Shown here: positions 35,801 to 47,365 of the stretch, in pieces
Layout of the letters: each line of letters opens with the position of its first letter
How positions within the stretch are numbered: the first letter of the stretch is position 1
NCBI GenBank assembly: GCA_950295325.1
Contig: OX485805.1
Coordinates: 52,788,758 to 52,848,757, forward strand
Direction: 5' to 3'
DNA: 60,000 nt
DNA from: Polytrichum commune
Taxonomy: Eukaryota; Streptophyta; Polytrichopsida; Polytrichales; Polytrichaceae
Made by a program: the position numbers and the translations under genes
The notes under the pieces: generated by a model
Database searches by the model: none
Seen by the model: the letters and a program-made list of their open reading frames with translations, nothing else
What the model was told of the DNA's origin: nothing

Positions 35801-37690
35801 TGGGAAAATGTTTAATGCACAGCCACATTTTAAGAACTAAAAAGAAAAGAGGATGTGGACCCAAGCAATGGGAATCATTACTAACCAACTAGATGATGGT
35901 CTCCATAACATTATTTAGTTGTTATTGAGTGTTCCGTTATAATAATAGTAGGGCTCGGGGCAATCACACCCCCCTTCCATTTCGTTATCGCGTGCGTTTA
36001 CCGCGTACGCAACTCCCGTATTATGTGGCCCTGATTATAATCACTTACAATGCGTTTTATTCCAATATTGAGTGATGCAATTTGTTTTAATGTAGGAACC
36101 CCTTGTGGCCCTTCTAACAGAGGATCCAAAAATGTAATTATATGTATGAAACAAATATGTTTTGAAGCATATGATTGCATTGAAAACCTGATTATTTGGT
36201 TTTTTTGATACATGTACCATAGGTCAAACTACCCAACTTTTTGGAATTTTTGATAAAATTTCAACATTGTGAACGACTTATAATTTTCATGGCAGGCAAC
36301 TAGTCGTGGTTTATAATTCTAATTGGAGGCAACTATTCGGGTGGATTTTTAGAACTATGTGTAGGCAGTTTTTTTCTCATCTCATTTTATTTAATTTGGT
36401 CTTCAAAAAAATGAGGGGTTGATATAAAACTATTCCCAGTAGGCAATGTTGAGAAGGCATAATTTGAAGCATCACATCCGATTTAATGAATTCTTCAAAA
36501 CCAAGTGCAGCCTCCATGTAACAGGTGGGGCTATATTTACAACGTTACAACATTACACCATGATTATAGAGACATGGATGCATTAATGATCAAAGTCGGT
36601 TCAACATTTTCCCATTACCATTTTGTAGATGTGATTTTTCCACTCACAACGTGAACTTTGGCCCAAATATTATGAGTTGCATGGCATGGATTTTAAAAGA
36701 GACATGTGCCCAACTTGGAGGTCATGTCATCATAATCAAAGTGTTGTAAGGTCAAGGTTTTGTGTGCCAAAAAAAACTATGTGTTACAACTTAATGTATT
36801 TCAAGTACCTTCTCTTGCATATTTATCATATGTTCTTAAAGAAAATTTGTTTTGTGTGTTTATTATAGTCAAATTTCATGAAACAGTTTGGCACGCATAT
36901 GGAAGATTTACTCATCACTAGTAATGCTTCTTATTTGAATGAAATACTCATGTTTTATAAAGATAGGTTGAGATAATTTGAATGAATTGCTCATGTTTTA
37001 TAAAGGCAATAATTTGAAGGGTTGCTTGTATTTCATAGGGAAGGGTAACTCTAAATTTTCCCTTTCAAAATGAAGGGTTACCTCAAAAACTGCCTTTCAT
37101 GTATGTATTGAAGTTTTTGTTGAAAGTGCACATTACCATGTTTATCATTTAAGCGACGTTGAAAACTATAAAACAAGTAAGACCAAAGAACACACATGGT
37201 TAAAAGATAGAACTATTTCATTAATGAAACATGGATGTTTGAGTACAATAAAACGGTAATGACATCTCAACATATTGATATCAATGATAATGTCGAGGAC
37301 AACAAGAAAGCAGTAGTATAAAGATGTAAGAAACTCACAATCTAAATCGCGTTTGAAATATTTTATGAATCATTCATGCACCTCTCCCAAATATTTTTAA
37401 AATCAAGAGACTCCATAGGAATCTTCGCCATACTCCATTTTGAAGGGTTTAATAAAAATCACCCCTTCTTTTTTGAAGGGTTGCAAAAATTTTTTGAAGG
37501 GAGTGTGAAGTTCTGGACCCCAAGAAAAGGGTAATAGCCATTCAATTTTTGTCCCTGCTTTATATCATGGTGCTTGCATAATAATTTATCTATCACTTAA
37601 CAGACGAGGAATTGCCAAAGCGCAAGAAAATAAAATTGTAAGACAAGATCCATGTTCAGGGGTCTCTTTTGAGGTATGAAGCCCGCCTTT
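32830..37690. other. Non-coding centre of the giant element
   Basis: Between the two divergent gene blocks there is no convincing coding sequence. The left part (33290-33660) carries hairpins. The rest is AT-rich with MITE-like short palindromes near 34680 and 34900 and unconserved short frames. Nested insertions are likely but have no clear ends. Confidence 0.45.
33294..33654. repeat. Hairpin cluster 1 (four copies)
   Basis: Hairpins lie at 33294-33313, 33325-33347, 33585-33608 and 33633-33654. The third is a perfect 24-bp palindrome, GTTTCCTCTCGG plus its complement. They are the same type as those inside the plus-strand gene's introns. Confidence 0.8.
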
Positions 37691-38118
37691 CCATAAATAT
37701 ATATAGGTTTGCCTATGTGCCCCCCCCCCCGGTCCAAACGTACTCTATCGACACATGTCGATTGGAGCTCCCCTACACGGGCTATTAGTCGGTATAGAGG
37801 GTCATCATGGGTAGGTGAGATGATCTTGGCCGTTTATAATGACAGCTCAATGTAGGCCGTCGATGCGGGTCACTATCCGAGGCCCCCGGGTGGAGTCCCT
37901 TCGGAATCATTGCGCCTTTTCATTTGTGGCCGCCCGCACCTCCTCCCTCCCCTCCTCCCTCTCTCCCTCACTCCAACTCTCTCCTTCTCTTTTCCTCGCA
38001 TTTCCTCACATTTCCTCGCCTCATTGCATTTCCACGCAATCTCCCACTACTCCAGGTTTGGGCGCGGAGGTGCATATCCAGCGGCTTTGGAAATCTTCGG
38101 CGCGTCTCACAACTTCTG
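37690..38118 (+). promoter_or_regulatory. Promoter and 5' UTR exon of the ParB-like gene
   Basis: A TATA-like ATAAATATATATAGG lies at about 37694-37708. A CT-rich leader follows (37935-38030), then CTTCTG|GTGAGT, a strong donor at 38119. The next acceptor (TTTTGCAG, 40616) lies 5 bases before the likely start codon at 40622. This predicts a 2.5-kb leader intron, which holds the repeats described separately. Confidence 0.5.
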
Positions 38119-38324
38119 GTGAGTATTCCACCACTACACCAAATTTTGCTTAAAACTTCATGTTTGAATGTAGGTATGGAGCGATTTGATGCACATTCTT
38201 TGAGTCATTATCAGTATGTTTGTATGTGCTTTGAATCTGTTGGTCTTGTGCGATTTCTATGAACATCTGAAAATAACTGGTGCATCTCTCAAGTCAGATT
38301 TGTGCTCTCTCCACTTAGAGTATG

Positions 38325-38668
38325 TGTTTGAGTTATCTATCAGGTTTGAATGTGTTGAGTTGTTGAAAGTGTTGAGTTGTTGAGTTGTTGGGTTGAATGT
38401 GTTGAGTTATCTATCAGGGTTGAATGTGTTGAGTTGTTGAATGTGTTGAGTTATCTATCAGGGTTGAATGTGTTGAGTTGTTAGTTGGGGTGAAGAAATT
38501 TCAGGGTTGAATGTGTTGAGTTATCTATCAGGGTTGAATGTGTTGAGTTGTTGAATGTGTTGAGTTGTGTTGAGTTGTTGAATGTGTTGAGTTATCTATC
38601 AGGGTTGAATGTGTTGAGTTGTTGGTTGGGGTGAAGAAATTTCAGGGTTGAATGTGTTGGGTTGAATG
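38325..38668 (+). repeat. GTTGAATGTGTTGAG minisatellite
   Basis: Irregular tandem copies of GTTGAATGTGTTGAGTT alternate with ATCTATCAGG, grouped in higher-order units of about 60-120 bases. The array lies in the predicted leader intron. Confidence 0.85.
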
Positions 38669-39181
38669 CTTTAGGTTGCTGAAATATCTTGCTTGAATAA
38701 GTAAACATAGTATCTTCAATGTTCTGTTCCTCAACTTCCTCAAATAATGGTGGATCTAGCTGAATATCAATGTAGCAATTGTAGTTGTAGTGGCATTCAC
38801 CAATGTAAACACTACACCCTACAAAATAAACTAAGCAAATGTTCTTCTTTTCAATCTCCAGTGACTATATTGTATTTGCTGTTGCCGAACTAGTTCCACA
38901 GTTTGTCTTTCTTCTGCGTTAATTGTTTGTGTGATAATCATGCAGTCTCATTGAAAAATCACATCTTATTGCAAGAAATTGAGCCATTGCAGTCTGATAG
39001 AGCCATTGACATAATAGTTATGTTTTGGCATGTGCATTGATATCAATTGCATGAATTCAAAGTCGGTCTTTAATGCTTGATTCAACTCAATGTTACAAAA
39101 CTCAAAATAGTGTCACAAAATAGTGTGGATAACTTATCCCTCACACAAACCCTCCCTCAAGCACTAGGATGGGAGGGAAAA

Positions 39182-39610
39182 CTTCCTCTCGGGCGAGAGG
39201 AAGATTTCCTTGGGGGTTCGCATTTTCAGAGCCCCCCACCCTCACACTCACTCTTGAGGAGGGTGAAAACTTCCTCTCGCTCGAGAGGAAGTTCTCCCCT
39301 CGCCTCTCATTTTCAAGAGGCCCTCCACACCCTCACTCTCACACTTGAGGAGGGTGAAAACTTCCTCTCGCTCGAGAGGAAGTTCTCCCCTCGCCTCTCA
39401 TTTTCAAGAGGCCCTCCACACCCTCACTCTCACACTTGAGGAGGGTGAAAACTTCCTCTCGCTCGAGAGGAAGTTCTCCCCTCGCCTCTCATTTTCAAGA
39501 GGCCCTCCACACCCTCACTCTCACACTTGAGGAGGGTGAAAACTTCCTCTCGCTCGAGAGGAAGTTCTCCCCTCGCCTCTCATTTTCAAGAGGCCCTCCA
39601 CACCCTCACA
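39182..39610 (+). repeat. 91-bp tandem repeat with hairpin in each unit
   Basis: Near-identical units repeat every 91 bases, with hairpin cores at 39270, 39361, 39452 and 39543 (CTTCCTCTCG-CT-CGAGAGGAAG). A diverged hairpin precedes them at 39182-39203 with GG at the centre. Open frames across the array arise from the repeat and are not taken as genes. Confidence 0.9.
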
Positions 39611-40251
39611 CACTGACGTCTCCCTAGCCTACAATCATTTTTCAAATATTCAAAGATGTCAATTCTTCGAGTCATTTCTCTGTCAATATCGTCATCCTTG
39701 CACCAGGCAGAAGCACGTTTCAAATCAAGCTCATTGATGATCACATTACAAAGAACTGGATACTTGGAACCAAGATGTGTAATTACCGACAATCTTGAGT
39801 ATGTGCTGTGATGAATGCTTAATAGAGAAGTTTTTGATAGAGCTTGCGACTAAAATTACTTTGGTATGCAAACGTCTTCATACATTATTAATCGATTTTG
39901 GCGATTTGTGGTTGGAAAATGGTAGGTTCGTTATCTTAGACAGTTTCGCGAGTTGTGACTCCCTTGCCTTGAATTCAACCCTCTTTGCAAGGTACAAGTT
40001 CGACTTCAAGAAAATGATAAAGAAAAAAAGTGTCATTGTTATTTACAACTGATATGTGATGTTTGTTCATCAATCCCTACTCATGGGGAGCGTGGGGACT
40101 GGTTTAATGTTTAATTAGTCTATATTATGTTAGTAAATCAAATATGGATGAATGGATGCATGTCTTTTATTTTGTTTTTGGTTTCCATCAATTTAGAATG
40201 ATGTGGGTTAGGTATTCGATGACAAACCCCTATCAACATGACAGCAGGAAA

Positions 40252-40493
40252 GGGAAAACTTCCTCTCGAGCGAGAGGAAGTTTTCCCCTGCGCTCATATT
40301 TTAAGAGCCCCTCCCAACCCTCACACGCAGACTTGAGGAGAGGGAAAACTTCCTCTCGACCGAGAGGAAGTTTTCCCTTGCACACTCATCTTATTAGCCC
40401 TCTCCTAGCCCTCACTCCCTAGACTTCAATCCACCCCTATCAACATACAGCAGGAAAGGGAAAACTTCCTCTCGACCGAGAGGAAGTTCTCCC
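40252..40493 (+). repeat. Hairpin cluster 3 (stems of 17 bp)
   Basis: Three hairpins lie at 40252-40287, 40342-40377 and 40458-40493, with arms GGGAAAACTTCCTCTCG and two-base centres AG, AC and AC. The first two stems are perfect; the third has one mismatch. Confidence 0.9.
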
Positions 40494-40616
40494 TTGCACA
40501 CTCATCCGTCACATTATGTAAACCCTATTTATCAACGTACGCGATAGCCTCAAGGTGCAAGCTCTCTCAAGCTTGCTTTATTCCACAAATACTAACCATT
40601 TCAATTTGTTTTGCAG

Positions 40617-43600
40617 GTGACATGGACAAGGAAGTGCTATGGACAGACCTTGTTGGGACAATGGAAATAGGGCAGAAGGGTGTCTATTGGGAATTAAAAG
40701 ACACTCACTTGAGACATTGGTCAATTTAGGTGCACAGGAGGGACAAGGAATCTCCGTTAAAACTAACCCTCGCATACAGGGTAGGAAAAAATTGGATTCC
40801 AAACCCAGGAAACGCAATAACCCTGGCATCGGTCGGCGATCGCGACCAGCTTAATGTAACGGTGCTCGAAGGACTCGAAGAACGCACTTTGTCCATCGAC
40901 TGCAAAAGGCATAGATTTCACCTGGAGCCATTCACCCAATCAATCGAAATGCTTCCTCCTGCGGATAAAGAAGAGATGGAGAGAGTGATGGTCTCCGGTG
41001 TATCGAAGAAGGCAATTAACTTCCTTCTTGAAGCAATAGGTGATATCAATTCGAGAGAGGCGAACGAAATGGAGGCTCTGAGGACGCAAAAGAAGAAACA
41101 AGCGGAGACACTTCTGAAATCTAGGACTGATGATGAGGGGAGTAAGAAGAAGAAACAAAAAAAGCAGAAACCCGACGATCAAGATATTGAAGGAACAAGA
41201 GAAGTGGCAAAGAAGCCCAAGAAGGCTTCTAGTGAACTCGTTCCCTTGGCGACGCCTACAAACGCGACGCCAATTATGCAGAGCCATCCCCAAGAGACAT
41301 CAGGTGCAAGGAAACCTCCGGCCTCAAAGAGGACTACTGATGAGGAGCGGAAGACAAAACCTAAGAAGGCGAAGGCTGCGGATGCATCAGAAGAAACTCC
41401 ACTAGTGCTCACCGCAACAGAGAGGGGCAGAGTCATCGCACATGGCGAGGAACCAAGCCTGGAGGAAGCTGCAGCGGACCGCAAGAAATTCGTCCAATTA
41501 TTTGGACACTTATATCCTTTCGGTATTGAGAAAGTTTTTCATGTCCACATAAAGAAGATGTTGAGCGCAAAGTCGTATCAGGTTACTCGCCCATTGGATG
41601 ATGCCGGAGTAGCTCTCATGAAGAACTACCTTATACAGACCCCACCAGCGTGGCCCCATCACAATCTATGTCTCATGCCGAAACTCAATAAGGGTGAGAC
41701 ATGAAGAGAAGGAATGACCTGGGACGATATCAAGGACGGCAATTTTGTGATCATCAACGGTCAACACAGCGTGGCTGCTTCGAGGCAGATTATAGGGCAC
41801 AAGGATACAGATCAAGCACTCAAGGATAAATTGAAGATTTGGCCTTGTACGATTGTTTGGACCAATGATCCAAGCATGACAGTTCGTCTCTCCTATACTC
41901 TAAATAACTCTAATTCTTTCAACAAGTTCACTCCTACTTGGACAACACAAATTATGTACTGTCGTAGGGTGTGGGTGAAACTAGGGAGGCCCTCTAAACA
42001 ACGGATCAACGCTGTGGGGACAACTATAGATCCCAAAATGAAGGAGGCATGGAGAGTAAGTTTTCATTCACCCACTCTCATTCCAACTTTCATTTTTGCA
42101 CTCCCACATGCAGACTCCTCTCCCATCCCTCAATCAAGGCTCAAGGGCTTGAGGGAGGTGAGGGAACTTCCTCTCGGCCGAGAGGAAGTTCCCTCACCTC
42201 CCTCAAGTCCTTGATCCTTGATTGAGGGATGGGAGGATTCATGGAACTTTTTCTCGGCCGAGAGGAAGTTCCTTCGCCTCCCTCAATCCCTTGATCCCTG
42301 ATTGAGGGATCGGAGGATTCATGGAACTTCCTCTCGGCCGAGAGGAAGTTCCCTCGCCTCTACCCTCCATTCATAGTTACTTCAACTTGTGTTCTAACAC
42401 TTCTCCATTGCAGAATTTCACGACAAGCATGGAGGCTTCATTTACCGCCATTGCTAGAGGGATCACCCATAATGACCTTAATGCCGAGTTGGCACTCATC
42501 ATGGCAGATGATGAGACCTCGAGGATGTGGAAGAAGGTATTTCAAGGACACGAGAAAGGGACCCTTATTAACCCGGACAAACCAGGCTCCACCTATTTAG
42601 AAGAATACCTTGACACGCAACAGAAACAGCGAGCCCGCCACGACAAGAAAAAATCGGCAACACCATTCGAGGAGAAGCCGTATGTTTGTAAGCCATTGAC
42701 CAGGGAAACTTTCAGGGTGATGGCAGGCCTAACACGGCCCGACTATCTTCTGTGTACGAGACGTATCCTCGAGGTGAGGCCTGGCGAAGAGGTTCCTAGA
42801 GTCTCTCTCCGTGCCACGAAGAACCACGATGTCACGACCTTGAAGTCGTGGTGTAATTTTAGGAAGTGGAAGAATATTCTTCTGCAAGAGTTATCAGCAC
42901 ACGACCCAAACGATCTTGGTATTTGGGGAAAGGACTCGGAGGACAATGAATGCCTTAATAGATTTGTTTGGGACAAATTCAAGAGGGACCATGGCATCAC
43001 GAAGGCCAAATGGATGAAGCTTTATCAGGTTACAGGTGATGGTTGGCTAAATAAGAAGCGGTTGCCGAACTACAAGAAACTGGATCCTACCCCGGCATGC
43101 TTGCGTTTGTTGCAAGAGTGGCTGCAAACAACGGTAGATGAGAGTCAAGGACAAGTGATCACTCGATATGTAGATTATAATCCTCTGAAGCGGAAGTTGG
43201 TGATCCCTAATCAGGACAAGGTCGACACTGATTGGCTCTCGAAGTTCACCATTACAGGGGGCTTCATCGACTTTAGATTCATCCCGGGGTGTGTCGATCA
43301 GCCAGTATCATCGTCGGTGGTCGAGTCCTTGGTGAAGTATGTTGCGGACCCGGTCTGGGTCTCGGGCCTCAAAAAAATCCCCGCTTGGATGATTGTGTCC
43401 GATTTGCGCAACCACCCCGCGGCTGAAGAGTTCATCTCCGCCTTGATTCGCAAGCACCCGGGGACGTTTCTGAACGTTCCGTCAGTTTATCTACCTTGTC
43501 ACGCTGAGGATCAAACCTTCAACAAGGAAGTAGATTGGCTGAGGACTACCCCTCTTTTTTATGTGGACTTCCTCACTTGCCGAAGTATCCTCCCGCGCCA

Positions 43601-45050
43601 CAAGCAGTTTCGATGTCCCATGATAGCGCCTGTAACTCGGCGTTACAATGTGAACCCGAAGGAGTGGTCGGAGCTTTCATACGAAGCGAACAGAGGCGAG
43701 TTGTGAATGGAGGTTTACAACTCGTTTCTCAGCAACCTTGGAAGCTCGGGAGGAGTTGTGATAAATCTATTCGGCGGGTTGAAGCCTATTGCTGCCGCAT
43801 TGGTGAGTACATACAACATCCGCAACCTTGCTTTTATTCGCAGGCTTGTTTATCTATTCTGATATTTTTCATGTATGCAGATGAACGAACAGCATGTGTT
43901 CTCGTGCATGGACTCTAGCTTCATGCACACGCTTCCCGAGAAGATAGATCACGTTCGGCGACTTCGGGCTGTGGGCTTTCAAGATGACCAAGAAGACCAT
44001 GAAGCTGCAGGTGACAGAGATGACCACCCTCAACCTCAGCAAAAAGCACCCCCTGCACTGTTGCTGGAGGATGTCTCGCGAGATCCGTCACCCGGTTTGG
44101 ACATCGACGCCATGGACGTTGATAGAGACGAATCCGAGGGCGAGTATGAGGAGCCCGAAGATGACGACGACGACAAAGAGGCGCCTAGTGAACAGGATAC
44201 AGAGGAGGCCTCCAGTAGAGGGGAAAGCGCCCATATGGATACGCAATCGGATGAATGCGAATCCATTCACACACAATCGCCACAACCACAGTCCGCTTCA
44301 CCTATGCGCGGCAGGGTCCTGGAATTTGAAGAGGACGAGCATGTCACCTCTCTAGCGGAAGGTGACCCGGCCGAAGACCAGTATCGCGACGAGGATCACG
44401 AGGGAGATGCCAATGAAGAGCAAGATGCCGAGTACTCGGACCGTGAGGAGGAGTTTGAGGGAACGCTCGAGGGGGAGCTCGAGGGGGGCCTTGACGACGC
44501 ACAAGAAGGGGCTTGCGAGGGAGCACAAGAAGAACGAGAGGTGGCTCAAGGAGAACATGAGCAGGCTCGTGTTCAAGAGGAGGCCGAAGGTGATGCGGCT
44601 GAGCTCACACCCGAAGTGGCAACCACCTCCCGGCCTTCCACGGCGTCAATTGTGTCTGAGAGCGAAGAAGAACTGCCACTGCCCAGTGCCCCAAAATCCA
44701 AGGCCTCCAAGCGAGGCAAGCACAAGGACCGGCATACGAAAAGACATAGTTCTCGGGTTCCAGAGCCTGTGATAGCGGAGTCTGTATTGGAAGACAAGAT
44801 TGTGGGGATCTTGAGAAGCACACTGCCCAACATGCTGTCGGGCTTGCTCCAAGAAGCGTTGGGCCTGGCAAAAAATACCCCCCCTCAGCAAGTGCCGACA
44901 CCAACACCCACAGTGGATGTTGCAACCGAGCCCGAAAGGGTGGACGATCAGGTGGGCGCATCGCTCCCAGTTGGCGTGCAAGCAATGGATGTCTCCTGCG
45001 TGGATGCAGCATCGACAACCATCGACACCTCTGACAAGGCCGAGGTCTGT
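40617..45050 (+). pseudogene. ParB-like / methyltransferase-like element protein with acidic tail, three in-frame stops
   Basis: Exons are 40617-42055 (ATG 40622), 42414-43802 and 43881-45050, all phase 0. The first exon has a lysine-rich linker and then DGNFVIINGQHSVAASRQII, the G-Q-H-x-x-A-A box of ParB/sulfiredoxin-fold DNA-binding or nuclease domains. The second exon (463 codons) ends in VVINLFGGLKPIAAAL and continues in the third as FSCMDSS, resembling SAM motif I of N6/N4 DNA methyltransferases. I do not find a clear DPPY motif, so activity is doubtful. The third exon continues with about 300 very acidic residues (runs of D/E) and a basic KASKRGKHKDRHTKRHSSR patch. In-frame stops are TAG 40727, TGA 41702 and TGA 43704, with no frameshift. 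ParB plus methyltransferase fusions are known from prokaryotic and phage proteins; linkage here is inferred from motifs. Confidence 0.5.
42121..42234. repeat. 114-bp near-perfect palindrome in an intron
   Basis: Arms of 57 bases meet at GGCC (42176-42179) with two mismatches. It contains the hairpin core CTTCCTCTCGGCCGAGAGGAAG. Two tandem copies of part of the right arm follow to about 42360, so the intron 42056-42413 is almost wholly palindromic repeat. Confidence 0.88.
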
Positions 45051-45347
45051 GTAAGTATTCGATCCCCGTGAACATTTCAGTATGCAAGTTTTTCTGTTCA
45101 AGTGACTGAATCTCCACCTGGATGTTTGATCCAGGTCGGTGATGGCGCGGCATCTTGAAGCTAAAAGTGGACTAGGACAAGTAGAATAAATAGAGTTAGG
45201 GGTGTTGATTACCCGGAACTCCTCCCTTGTAGGGAGGAGATGCAATATGTTCGACCATTTATTATAAATAAAGTGGATTCCTTTGTCTAGCACATGTACT
45301 TTCTAGTTTGCATTCAATTATCCTTAATGATGTCTTGCAATTCACAG

Positions 45348-47320
45348 GCTTGCCTGCACAACCCAGAACGAGTGGATGCATCACACACTGCAATTTTGTC
45401 TATTCAAACGTCACTAATCCCAATCGACGACGAGCACATCAACCCCTTGCCTATTGTGGTTCCCATACACACTTCGGATGCAGCGGTGGTCACCCGCGCT
45501 CCACCCACGGCCCCATCACCGCCAGAACATCTGCAAGCTCAGGTTCCATCGCCGCGTATGGCACTCTTGCCGATTGGCATCAAACAAGTGGCAAATTCTA
45601 CAATTAGTGACATCATTCAAGAAGTTATCCAAGTGCCACATTCTGCGCAGCCTCCACTTGAGCCCTCACCTTTGGAGGTTGTCGAGCTATCGCCGCAAGG
45701 TGTGGATGATGATGTTGCCAACGAAGAAGCTTCAACTCCACCCGTGGAGTGCCCTCAAACAAAGCCACAGTCGCATGCGACGGCATCGACGAGTGCTGTC
45801 AATGTTATCCCATTGGACTCGTCGAATCCAGAAGCCACCATAAATGCTCCACAAGCAGTTAGGAGGTATTTCACACGTTGGCCACAAGGCGAGAAGGCTC
45901 CCCATCCAGTATTCAACAACGTTAGTTGCCAAGATTTCCGGACGACGCACAACAACCAAGACGATCAGAGACGGCGTGCCGACCTTCTAAAAGTGGTGCC
46001 TTCACATGTCAAAGTAAGTTTATTCCATCCAATGCATTCGTTAAAAAGCACGTTAGTTTCGATTGACATATGTCTATTTCGACCTTTTCACCTCCCCATT
46101 TATTTAAATTCGCGTAGTTTTGGGTTCAGGCTCCACAGCATTCGATAGTGCCTTTGGATGCGCCTCTACCAAAAGACGTCGTCTATGATAAGCTATTTGT
46201 TTACGATGACACATACCCAAAGATCAATAGACCTTGCCATGTTTTCACAAGGGAGATGGGAATCGCGTGTGCTAAAAGACTAATGTCTAAGTATCCCGAA
46301 GATCCTTCCCTAGGGTACTCTGAGCGATGGGAATTCAATCCAATACAGTACGAGGTATTGATCGTGGCCCATTTCTCCCTGTCGTTCGAGTTCGCCCATA
46401 CCACACGTGGTTTGGAGGACTACACAATGAACTACTTAATGGTCTAGTCCATCATGCCTAGGTTTGCGAGGTCATTCTATGTTTAATTTATATGTAGCAC
46501 ATGTCAGAAGCTCACAGTGGGTTCATGTCGGCAGGCGCCTGCTGCTACACCCAGTCGAAGGTTCATTGTGGTGTTCGATTTAAACGGCATATTTTGCCAC
46601 TGTTCCCGACGTAACCCGGGTATGGTGACTGTGCCCACTTGGATAACTTACGATAAAGCACCGAACAAACCTCCGGCCTTGGTAGGGCCCAAGGTTGTCC
46701 TACCTAGACTGGGATACAAGGTGTTTTGGTTGCGGATGTCCTCCATGTTCCATGTTTGCATATGGTCATCCATGAAAAAATCCACTGTAGACCTTGTGGT
46801 GGAGTATCTATTTGCCGGGGGCCCAAAACCCGCATTAGTACTTGGCCAAGAGGATTGCACCTTGTTCAAGGACATGTGGAACAATGTCGTCATGAACCCT
46901 TTGAAGCCAGAAGCTCCTTTGTTTTTGAAAAGTTTACTCAACAAGTTTTGGTGGCCGCCTATATCCTTCGATTCTGGAAGGATCACAGCTGCACCCTCCA
47001 ACACCATTCTAGTAGACGATTGCCCTTACAAATCTGTTTGCAATCCGGACGAGTGTGGTATCTTTCCCAACCCATTCACATCCAATCGGGTGCAAGACGC
47101 AGACATGACAAAGGTCCTCCTTCCTTACTTTCAATCATTGTTCTACTCACCAATGTCTGACGCACGCGAATTTGTGGTCAGCCGTAGGTTTGGGCAACAA
47201 CCTGTACGGCATAACGATGCAGTCAAGGTGGCAGTTTTGAAATCCAACGGGCTTGAAGAAACCGACTTGGAAATTGTAGAAAAGTTGCAAATCGATCGAA
47301 TAGAAGTAGCAAAGAAATAA
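45348..47320 (+). CDS. FCP1-like 'DLNG' HAD phosphatase exons
   Basis: Exons are 45348-46013, 46130-46354 and 46535-47320, all phase 0, following on from the acidic exon ending at 45050 (GTCTGT|GTAAGT), so they are probably the same transcript. The first is proline/serine-rich and disordered. The last has FIVVFDLNGIFCHCSRR, then VCIWSSMKKSTVDLVVEYL, and ILVDDCPYKSVCNP followed by GIFPNPF. This is the FCP1/SCP-type HAD fold, in the plant subfamily where DxDxT is DLNG. The second catalytic Asp of DxD is Asn here, as usual for that subfamily, so catalysis is uncertain. The frame ends at TAA 47318. An alternative donor (ATAGAA|GTAGCA, near 47302) would skip this stop and join the next exons. Confidence 0.65.
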
Positions 47321-47365
47321 GTAGGATTGTATGTCTAGTAACATTGTATTTTATGGTATCTTCAG

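Noticed and set aside
39270-39565. CRISPR-like array
   Set aside because: Units are 91-bp near-identical tandem copies without variable spacers, in a plant nuclear context.
39077-39627. Repetitive open frames with TSSRSRGSS and LTLTLEE repeats
   Set aside because: They result from a 91-bp tandem repeat (91 is not divisible by 3, so the array reads through all frames) inside a predicted intron.
44036-45293. Several minus-strand frames opposite the acidic exon
   Set aside because: They are serine/leucine-rich mirror frames of the D/E-rich coding exon; splice sites and phase support the plus strand.
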